The notes beneath the pieces were generated by a model. It was given only the letters and a program-made list of their open reading frames with translations. It did no database searches and was not told the DNA's origin. A stretch of 64,000 nt of DNA from UBA3839 sp902776985. Its GTDB lineage: Bacteria > Bacteroidota > Bacteroidia > Bacteroidales > Bacteroidaceae. Of this stretch, positions 44,988 to 51,552 are shown piece by piece. The stretch spans positions 96,703-160,702 of the forward strand of contig CACYSD010000007.1 in NCBI GenBank assembly GCA_902776985.1. Direction: 5' to 3'. The translations under genes and the position numbers were made by a program. Within the stretch, counting starts at the first letter, position 1. Each line of letters begins with the position of its first letter.

Positions 44988-46679
44988 TTATTCTTGTGGA
45001 AATGCTGCGGTAAGCAATAGGTGAAGGTCTTCGGGAAGAGCTTCGATACGATGGTAACTGACTATATCTTCATATTCCTCACGTGGTGTGTAAATAGTAA
45101 TATGATCGTTATCCTTCCATTTCACGGCAGCAGTTCTGTCGGACAGGAAGATTGCGTTTTCGGAAATCCAGCGGAAGTCGCCGCTCCAACCACCTGCGCC
45201 ACGTCTGAGATACTTTTTGTCGGAATAAAACCATGACATAGTGAAAAATATGTCATCGTTTACCACGAAGAAGTGGTCTATGTCGGGCGTGGTGTCGTTG
45301 TCCCATTGCCATACTCCGCTTATCCGGTGGCTGCGGTCTTCGCCTGCTGTGTACATGGCACGGAGAATACGCATGGCTCCTTTGTCGGGTTTTACACGGT
45401 GCCTTTGCTCCGTAATCTTAGCACCATTAACCAATTCTACCTGGTCGGGATCGCGATTCCATTCCTCCTGTACATTGTCATCGTCAAGCCATGTGATGCG
45501 TAGAGTGTCGCCCTTGGCTGTATGCAACTTGCCGTCGCTGTAGATTTGCTGTTCGCCTGAGAAGTTATATCGCATATTCACTTCTTTGTAACGCTCAAAC
45601 CAAGAGAAGTTAATCATCATGTTATTGCCCCAGAATTTATTGTTATAAAGAGACACAACATGTTCATACTTGTCGTCACTGTTGCGAATCCAGTCGGTCC
45701 TCCAGCAACCGTCAAGCGGACTTTTCTCCTTTTCCGTCCTGCATGATATTGCAATTGATGTGCCTGCAAGCAATAGAAGTAAAATAAATGCAGCGAAGAA
45801 CCTTTTACGTGAGGTCTGTTTGCTCACGCTGCTGTTCATAAACAGGATGCGGTATTTCAGCGGTGAGGCACCGAATGCAGTCTGCATCAGTACCCACCGA
45901 CCACTGTTGCTGCAAACACGAAGAAGTGACATCTGGTAAGCCTCACGGTCCACTCCTTCCGCCATCAGTTCGCTGTCCACCTCCATCTCCTGATGCAGTT
46001 TCAGTTCGTTGAGCAGCATCCAGACAAATGGATTGAACCACTGCACCGCAATAATCATCTCCATCAGGCATAACCACATGAAATGCCGGTGACGCAAATG
46101 ACTATGCTCATGTTTTAGCACATATTGCTTCATGTCTTGGTCGAGCGAGGTAGGCAGGAAGATATTCCGTCCGAAGGAGAAAGGCGTTGCGAGAGTTGAT
46201 TCGTATATGCAGACATTGTCCTTGCACTCAATCAGCCTGTTATGCAGACGAACACGCAGCATCCAGCCGAGTTGGAAGAGTATGTAACTCAGCACACCGC
46301 CAACTCCTATTATATAAATAAGTAGAACTATATTAGTATGCTCCTCAGGCATGGATTGATAGGAAGCAACATCATTGGTCTTAACCTCAGACGTCAGGTT
46401 GGTTTGCATAAGATCCGTTATCTGCGCACCAACGTTCTGAGGTTCAACTGCATGTCGGGTACTTACAGACGTGGCATGAACGGATTTCCGAGTCTCATTA
46501 GGAACCACACGTACAGGATGAACGAATGTCACGAGCAGCGAAGCCGCTACAGCCAGTTTTATGAATCGCTGGGTAGAGCGAGGCGAACACTTCATTCTTA
46601 GCCACAGACGATGAACGACATAAAGTACTGCTGCCAGCACTATGCCAATGATAGGGAATATGCCGAAAGAGATAGTCAT
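44988..46679 (-). CDS. BlaR1/MecR1-type M56 peptidase with lipocalin-like sensor
   Basis: 563 residues. Several N-terminal membrane helices flank a cytoplasmic M56 zinc peptidase domain with H190-E-H-S-H194 and the downstream EMEVDSELMAEG that supplies further ligands. One more helix (~300) is followed by two related beta-rich modules (GCWRTDW... and GVWQWDN...) of lipocalin-like character. This replaces the penicillin-binding sensor of true BlaR1, so the signal is probably not a beta-lactam. It should cleave or inactivate the BlaI-like repressor encoded 16 bases upstream. Confidence 0.88.
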   Translation of the reverse strand: MTISFGIFPIIGIVLAAVLYVVHRLWLRMKCSPRSTQRFIKLAVAASLLVTFVHPVRVVPNETRKSVHATSVSTRHAVEPQNVGAQITDLMQTNLTSEVKTNDVASYQSMPEEHTNIVLLIYIIGVGGVLSYILFQLGWMLRVRLHNRLIECKDNVCIYESTLATPFSFGRNIFLPTSLDQDMKQYVLKHEHSHLRHRHFMWLCLMEMIIAVQWFNPFVWMLLNELKLHQEMEVDSELMAEGVDREAYQMSLLRVCSNSGRWVLMQTAFGASPLKYRILFMNSSVSKQTSRKRFFAAFILLLLLAGTSIAISCRTEKEKSPLDGCWRTDWIRNSDDKYEHVVSLYNNKFWGNNMMINFSWFERYKEVNMRYNFSGEQQIYSDGKLHTAKGDTLRITWLDDDNVQEEWNRDPDQVELVNGAKITEQRHRVKPDKGAMRILRAMYTAGEDRSHRISGVWQWDNDTTPDIDHFFVVNDDIFFTMSWFYSDKKYLRRGAGGWSGDFRWISENAIFLSDRTAAVKWKDNDHITIYTPREEYEDIVSYHRIEALPEDLHLLLTAAFPQE

Positions 46680-46695
46680 GACTTTGAGTTTTTAA

Positions 46696-47073
46696 TCAAT
46701 TTGAGTTCTTAATTAATGCGACTAATTCGTTGATTTCCTTGTCGCTCAGCTTCTCCTGCTTGGCGAAGAAAGAAACAAGTGAGGCAAACGAACCACCAAA
46801 GAAGGAATCCTTTACATCCTTTACCATCTCACCAGCATATTCATCGTGGCTGACGAGAGCTGTGAAGCGGTTGTTCTTCCCCATACGTTCTGTTCTCACG
46901 AATCCCTTCTCTGTGAGAATTTTAAGGAATGTCAGCAGGGTAGTGGGGGCAGGTTTTGGCTCTGGCATCAGTGCCATGATGTCGGCACTCGTTCCATTCA
47001 TTTCCGGCAGTTGCCACAGGCTGTTCATCACCTGTGTCTCCGCTTTTGTCAATTGTGTTTTCTTCTTCTTCAT
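46696..47073 (-). CDS. BlaI/MecI-family winged-helix repressor
   Basis: 125 residues. The winged helix is KAETQVMNSLWQL...TTLLTFLKILTEKGFVRTER, followed by the dimerisation tail (YAGEMVKDVKDSFFGGSFASLVSFF). BlaI-type dimers bind dyads near promoters and are removed by their M56 peptidase partner. Two matching dyads lie in its own promoter (47188-47203 and 47218-47233). Length is typical. Heads the operon with the peptidase and the outer-membrane protein. Confidence 0.92.
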   Translation of the reverse strand: MKKKKTQLTKAETQVMNSLWQLPEMNGTSADIMALMPEPKPAPTTLLTFLKILTEKGFVRTERMGKNNRFTALVSHDEYAGEMVKDVKDSFFGGSFASLVSFFAKQEKLSDKEINELVALIKNSN

Positions 47074-47179
47074 ATCAGTTAGCCAGTTATAGTATAATTA
47101 TTCAACTTTCGTTAAACATTAAACTTTCCACATTATACGTTGACTTCTACATAGTGGGATGTTTATTGTTCCAACGCCG

Positions 47180-47233
47180 CAAAGTTATTCTAAACTTTTA
47201 GAACAACAAAACAAATCTTCTAAAACTTTAGAA
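47180..47233 (-). promoter_or_regulatory. Promoter and two BlaI-type operators of the repressor operon
   Basis: On the minus strand: TTTG (plus 47207-47210), 19 bases, TAACTTTG (47180-47187). Operator 1, TTCTAAACTTTTAGAA at 47188-47203, occupies the spacer; operator 2, TTCTAAAACTTTAGAA at 47218-47233, is just upstream. Both have the form TTCTAAA-N2-TTTAGAA and are exactly 30 bases apart, about three helical turns. Confidence 0.82.
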
Positions 47234-47320
47234 CTTTAACTTTTATTGTTAGAATGAAACACTCAGTGTAAACAGGTGTGAAGATTTAACACTTTTAACA
47301 TTAATTAGGACGGATCTGGA

Positions 47321-47350
47321 GTGAAGAATTAAGAATGAAGAGTGAAGAAT
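47321..47350 (-). repeat. Short inverted copy of the CATTCTT heptamer family
   Basis: GAAGAATTAAGAATGAAGAG and following bases are the reverse complement of the tract at 39094-39267. Confidence 0.75.
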
Positions 47351-47367
47351 CACCATCCGAGTGGCTA

Positions 47368-47405
47368 AATCTCCCCTCCTTATGGGAGGAGCTGTGGGGT
47401 AGGCT
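47368..47405 (-). repeat. Degenerate C-rich palindrome
   Basis: CTCCCCTCCTTATGGGAGGAG with a following TGTGGGGTAGG matches the C-rich family on the minus strand but lacks the GACCCTC end. Confidence 0.55.
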
Positions 47406-47593
47406 GTTTTGACGTTTTGTTTGTTGCTTGCGATTATTATTCGCAAATTGCCACACAAAACGCCCTACAATCCCTCAAAGTGTCAAAACTTCAAGGCCTT
47501 GAAAACTCAAAAACTTAAGTCTTTTTAAAACTAAACTTAACTTCCGTTCCAACAAAACTTAACTTTGACATTTTGCAAAGTTAACTTCCGTGG

Positions 47594-47700
47594 AAAAAAG
47601 ACTTCGCCAGAGTTTCAACTCCGGCGAACTTCCATTTTGTCAAAATGTAAATATACAAAAAATGCATAACCGCTTCCACGATTATGCATCCTTTCCCTGC
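47594..47700 (-). ncRNA. Candidate ~105-nt small RNA with two hairpins
   Basis: A minus-strand promoter (TTTG at plus 47734-47737, 20 bases, TATCTTTG at 47706-47713) fires toward two hairpins. ATGCATAA/TTATGCAT (47662-47669 with 47682-47689) is followed by six U. TTCGCC.GAGT/ACTC.GGCGAA (47603-47628) is followed by a second U-run at ~47595-47600. Between them is the palindrome CATTTTGTCAAAATG (47633-47647). No open frame is present. Confidence 0.5.
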
Positions 47701-47705
47701 TAAAG

Positions 47706-47737
47706 CAAAGATAATACATTTTTCATCAAAAAGCAAA
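47706..47737 (-). promoter_or_regulatory. Promoter of the candidate small RNA
   Basis: TTTG, 20 bases, TATCTTTG on the minus strand, about 40 bases before the first hairpin. Confidence 0.55.
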
Positions 47738-47739
47738 TG

Positions 47740-48172
47740 TTAAAATCCGAATTAACATTTACGTAAAAATCGCAATTATCTGATTATCAGCTGAATGAAA
47801 AATGTCAAAAAAATCAAGGATTTCAAGGATTACAAGGATTTTTTTTAAACATGCACCTTTGGTGCAATGTAACGAATTCAACGAATTTATCGCAAAGCGT
47901 GGGAGAACTCCCAACGATAACTCGCTGAAGGCGACTCTTAATAATCAATCGTGCTTGCACGATAGAATCATTCTAATATTTTTAATCATAGTGAGCAGCA
48001 CGTTGTTTTTTTGTCAACAACCGAAACTTCAATTATTTATGGTAATTATATGGAATATTTGTGGCAATTATATGTTTATTCATAAATTTTTTTCGTATTT
48101 TTGCATGAAGTAACTAAATAGTACTTGATAGTAAGGGTTGTCGTGAAGAGGAAAAAGAAAAAGTAATTCGAT
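47740..48172. other. Gene-free stretch before the Fic gene
   Basis: Contains AAGGATTTCAAGGATTACA units at 47813-47841, a common Bacteroidetes intergenic phrase. CGTGCTTGCACG forms a small palindrome, and TATTTTTG at 48096-48103 may be the -7 box of the Fic gene. A 103-codon frame at 47802-48113 is repeat-derived and not called. Confidence 0.5.
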
Positions 48173-49042
48173 ATGACTGAGAAAGTAGAACCCACATATG
48201 TGCCCCCATTTACGGTGAGTGCAGAGGCCATCAATCTGATTGCTGAGATTTCAGGTCAGATTGAACGCTATGCCATCCGTCTGGAGCAGGAGGATGGACT
48301 GCGACTGCGCAAGGCGAACCGCATCAAGACGATTCACTCTTCGCTGGCCATCGAGGGCAATACGCTGAGTGAGGACGAGGTTCGCGACATCATCGACGAC
48401 AAAAACGTGGTGGCTCCTCCTGCTGACCGCGTGCCCATGTTGATAGAAGACTTGTTCGCCTGGCTGAAGGATGCTAAGGATCATCTGCTCATCCGCTCAT
48501 GTGTGTTCCACTATGAGTTTGAGTTTATCCATCCTTTTGTAGATGGCAACGGTCGTACAGGTCGCTTATGGCAGTCGCTCATTCTGGGTAAACTTCATCC
48601 GCTGTTCGAGCATCTGCCTGTAGAGAACATGGTATATGCCAACCAGCAGGCTTACTACGACGCTATCACGGCCAGCACGAATGCAGGACAGTCAGGGCCG
48701 TTTATCGACTTTATGCTGAACGAAATCTATAAGACGCTGAAAGAACACCAAGGAGAGGAACTGACATCAGGCGATGCCAGTCCTGTTGACAAACAGTTCA
48801 GTGTAAATTTCGGACAGGAGTTCGGTGTAAAGTTCGGTGTAAAGTTCGGTGTAAACGAAAAACAAGTCTTGATTCTGCTTGATGACAACCCAAGCCTATC
48901 GGCATCTGAGATTGCAGAACGTATCGGCATCAGTAAGCGTGGTGTTGAGAAACAGCTGAAGAAGTTCAAGGAGCTGGGTATCATAACACGCCAAGGTAGT
49001 GATAAAACAGGATTATGGATAATCAACAAAGGACATCCCTGA
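48173..49042 (+). CDS. Fic-family AMPylase with N-terminal inhibitory motif and C-terminal winged helix
   Basis: 289 residues. The inhibitory helix motif S57-x-x-x-E61-G62 (SSLAIEGN) precedes the Fic core motif HPFVDGNGRTGR (120-131), making it a class II Fic enzyme, autoinhibited until released. The C-terminus holds a winged helix (LSASEIAERIGISKRGVEKQL). Between them is a short FGVKFGVKFGVN repeat. Fic enzymes transfer AMP to target proteins. It opens the defence island but is separated from it by a 256-base gap with direct repeats, so membership is uncertain. Confidence 0.92.
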   Translation: MTEKVEPTYVPPFTVSAEAINLIAEISGQIERYAIRLEQEDGLRLRKANRIKTIHSSLAIEGNTLSEDEVRDIIDDKNVVAPPADRVPMLIEDLFAWLKDAKDHLLIRSCVFHYEFEFIHPFVDGNGRTGRLWQSLILGKLHPLFEHLPVENMVYANQQAYYDAITASTNAGQSGPFIDFMLNEIYKTLKEHQGEELTSGDASPVDKQFSVNFGQEFGVKFGVKFGVNEKQVLILLDDNPSLSASEIAERIGISKRGVEKQLKKFKELGIITRQGSDKTGLWIINKGHP

Positions 49043-49054
49043 ACTTTTGAAGCA

Positions 49055-49196
49055 GCGAGAGCCATCATGCTCGCATGTTTGGCCGAGTCGCGCCAAAAGT
49101 CAACGAAGTTAACCCTGAAGTCTGCGAGTAAGCGAGAGCCATCATGCTCGCATGTTTGGCCGAGTCGCGCCAAAAGTCAACGAAGTTAATCCTGAA
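49055..49196 (+). repeat. Direct repeat (65-base units, 77-base period) after the Fic gene
   Basis: Two near-identical units, 49055-49119 and 49132-49196. Each contains GCGAG...CTCGC and TTTGGC...GCCAAA hairpins and ends AACGAAGTTAAYCCTGAA. They differ at one base by eye. Confidence 0.9.
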
Positions 49197-49297
49197 ACCA
49201 TCAATTGGCTTATACCTTCGGAGATAGCTTGGAGATGGAAGAAGAGACCAAGAATGATACATGAAGATATAGAAACAAAAAGAAACGATCATAGAAT

Positions 49298-50128
49298 ATG
49301 AAGAAAGAAGAGATACTTGCTCTGTTTAAGAGTTACGAAGAGGCGGTCTGCAAGATTGACGAGACTGAGTGCTGGAGTGCAAGAAGTTTGTGCTCATTGT
49401 TTGGGTACACCCAATGGCGCAATTTCAATAATGTGATAGATAAGGCAAAAGAGGCTTGTAACAATGCAGGTCAGTCGGTTTCCGATCATTTTGCTGACGT
49501 CAGCAAAACGATACCAATGCCCAAAGGTGCTGAAAAAGAAATAGACGACGTGATGCTCACTCGTTATGCCTGCTACCTCGTGGCGCAAAATGGCGATCCT
49601 CGCAAACCGCAGATAGCCTTCGCACAGACTTACTTCGCTGTGCAGACACGTCGTGCCGAGCTGATAGAGCAACGCCTGTTGGAGGTGGAGCGTGTGAAAG
49701 CTCGTGCCAAGTTGCAGGAGACTGAGAAGAAGCTTTCGGGTATCCTCTATGAACGTGGCGTAAACGACCAGACCTTTGCTGTCATCCGCTCCAAAGGCGA
49801 TCAAGCTCTCTTCCGTCTCAGCACCAATATGATGAAGCGCAAGATGGGTATGCCGCAAAGCCGTCCCCTTGCCGACTTTCTGCCAACCATCAGCATCAAA
49901 GCCAAGGATTTTGCTGCTGAGATGACCAGCGTGAATGTACAGACCAAAGACCTTCACGGAGAAGTTTCTATCACCAAGGAGCATGTCGATAACAATGCAG
50001 CCGTCCGCAAGATGCTAACAGAGCGCGGCATTATTCCCGAAGACCTGCCTGCCGCTGAGGATGTGAAGAAAGTGGAGAGACGTCTAGCTAGCGAAGAAAA
50101 AAAGATGCTGGGAAAGAAGAAAAAGTAG
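49298..50128 (+). CDS. dinD: DNA-damage-inducible protein D homolog
   Basis: 276 residues. The N-terminal BRO-N-like domain (WSARSLCSLFGYTQWRNFNNVI) and the DinD body (MLTRYACYLVAQNGDPRKPQIAFAQTYFAVQTR) match E. coli DinD closely in order. E. coli DinD is LexA-controlled and restrains RecA filaments. Here it is the first gene of the restriction cluster. The C-terminus is very basic (EEKKMLGKKKK). Whether it is damage-induced in this organism cannot be read from sequence; no known LexA box was recognised upstream. Confidence 0.9.
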   Translation: MKKEEILALFKSYEEAVCKIDETECWSARSLCSLFGYTQWRNFNNVIDKAKEACNNAGQSVSDHFADVSKTIPMPKGAEKEIDDVMLTRYACYLVAQNGDPRKPQIAFAQTYFAVQTRRAELIEQRLLEVERVKARAKLQETEKKLSGILYERGVNDQTFAVIRSKGDQALFRLSTNMMKRKMGMPQSRPLADFLPTISIKAKDFAAEMTSVNVQTKDLHGEVSITKEHVDNNAAVRKMLTERGIIPEDLPAAEDVKKVERRLASEEKKMLGKKKK

Positions 50129-50355
50129 AGCGTATACCCTCGAAGATGGTTCGGAGATGATTCGAAGATGGCTTGGAAATGACACGTTAGGGGTTGAAGA
50201 GAGATAGAATACACCATGAAGGCTGCGAGTAAACGAGAGGAGAATCAAACCCGTTTGAATTATCCCGAGTGAAAGCAGGCTCGACCGAAGGTCAATGGTG
50301 CATGAAGAAAAATAGAAGCAAATAGAACGCTCAAAAGAGCACAAAAAGACAATAG

Positions 50356-51540
50356 ATGAAACAGTATAATCGTGTAATGTTAGGCAAAGGCGGCAAGTAT
50401 GCCAAGTGGTGCCGCCAAGAGGGTTTTATTGGCAGTGAATTCGAAGTTATGCAAGACCTGTCGGATTCGCTGTATGATAATTGGCGTGACTTCAATAAGA
50501 AGTTCATCCCCGAATGGCTTAAGCTTTTCCCGGAAAAAACGAAAACTTCTGCTGGCCTTGTCTGCGGAGCTACGTGGACAATAGTAAAGGGTCTGAAGAT
50601 TGGTGACACTGTGCTTTGCTCTTCTGGTGAAGGTTATTATTATGTTGGAACCATCAGCAGCGATTATTACTATGCTTCAAACTCTAATCTGGCTCATCGT
50701 CGCAAAGTGGAATGGATGGATATAACCATTCCGCGCAAAGCAATGCCAAAAAAGCTACGCAACTCATCAGGTTCCATCGGAACTTGCTGTGACCTTACAA
50801 AGTATGCCGATGTCATAGAGGAGTTGATTTCTAATGCAACATCGTCACCCTCCCATAAGCCTATTAAGGTTCATGAAGTGAAAGCGCTCAATAATTATGA
50901 TGAGCGTTCTTTGCACAAACTCTTCTGCAATTTCCTTCGTACTCGCAATATCTACGCAAAAACAATCTACCACGAGAAATCATCCACGAAAGCCGACAAC
51001 ACTCAGAAGTGGGTGCATCCTGACATCATTGGAGTGCAATTCGAGGACTTCAATAACGATGCAACCCTTTCGTTGCTCAAAGCCACAGACCCCAAACAAT
51101 CTGTACACATCTACTCGTATGAGATGAAGCGGCGAGTGGAAAACGACAGCCAGTTAAAGCAATATTATTTCCAGGCCCTTTCAAATAGCAGTTGGGCAAA
51201 CTTCGGTTATCTGGTTGCTTTTGAAATTGCTGATGGTCTCGAGGAAGAGATGCAGCGTCTTAACAACGCATTTGGCATAGGAATCATTCTGATGCAAGCC
51301 ACAGAAGCAACAACCCTTTATCCCGCTCGTGAGAAAACATTGGACTATATCACCATTGAGAAGTTAAACAATATCAACAAGCAGTTCTGTGAATTCATCA
51401 ACAAACTTGCCAAAGTTCTTCACGCTTCAAAGGAGTATACGGAGGTGGCACGCGATGCATTGATAGCCATTTGCGATAAGGTGTTTGAGACAGATGAAGA
51501 AATAGAAGTTTACTGCAAAGAACATAATATACCGTTCTAA
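50356..51540 (+). CDS. PUA-like domain / HrgA-like putative nuclease associated with type I restriction
   Basis: 394 residues. Residues ~45-125 (TSAGLVCGATWTIVKGLKIG, GEGYYYVGTISSDYYY, HRRKVEWM) resemble the PUA/EVE-like modules on the N-termini of modified-base-sensing restriction enzymes. Residues ~180-390 (LHKLFCNFL, HPDIIGVQF, YSYEMKRRV, YYFQALSNSSWANFGYLVA) resemble the HrgA/COG2958 C-terminal domain. The acidic/Lys arrangement D...E-x-K (PDIIG...YEMKR) could be a PD-(D/E)xK nuclease site. Located 12 bases before hsdM, so co-transcribed. Function is inferred only. Confidence 0.65.
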   Translation: MKQYNRVMLGKGGKYAKWCRQEGFIGSEFEVMQDLSDSLYDNWRDFNKKFIPEWLKLFPEKTKTSAGLVCGATWTIVKGLKIGDTVLCSSGEGYYYVGTISSDYYYASNSNLAHRRKVEWMDITIPRKAMPKKLRNSSGSIGTCCDLTKYADVIEELISNATSSPSHKPIKVHEVKALNNYDERSLHKLFCNFLRTRNIYAKTIYHEKSSTKADNTQKWVHPDIIGVQFEDFNNDATLSLLKATDPKQSVHIYSYEMKRRVENDSQLKQYYFQALSNSSWANFGYLVAFEIADGLEEEMQRLNNAFGIGIILMQATEATTLYPAREKTLDYITIEKLNNINKQFCEFINKLAKVLHASKEYTEVARDALIAICDKVFETDEEIEVYCKEHNIPF

Positions 51541-51552
51541 GAAGGAGATACA

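Noticed and set aside
44988..47073. Beta-lactam resistance operon
   Set aside because: BlaI and M56 peptidase are present but there is no beta-lactamase, and the sensor part lacks a penicillin-binding fold.
47802..48113. 103-codon frame starting MSKKSRISRITRIF
   Set aside because: Its start comes from the AAGGATTTCAAGGATTACA repeat and the rest is AT-rich, as is common in Bacteroidetes intergenic DNA.
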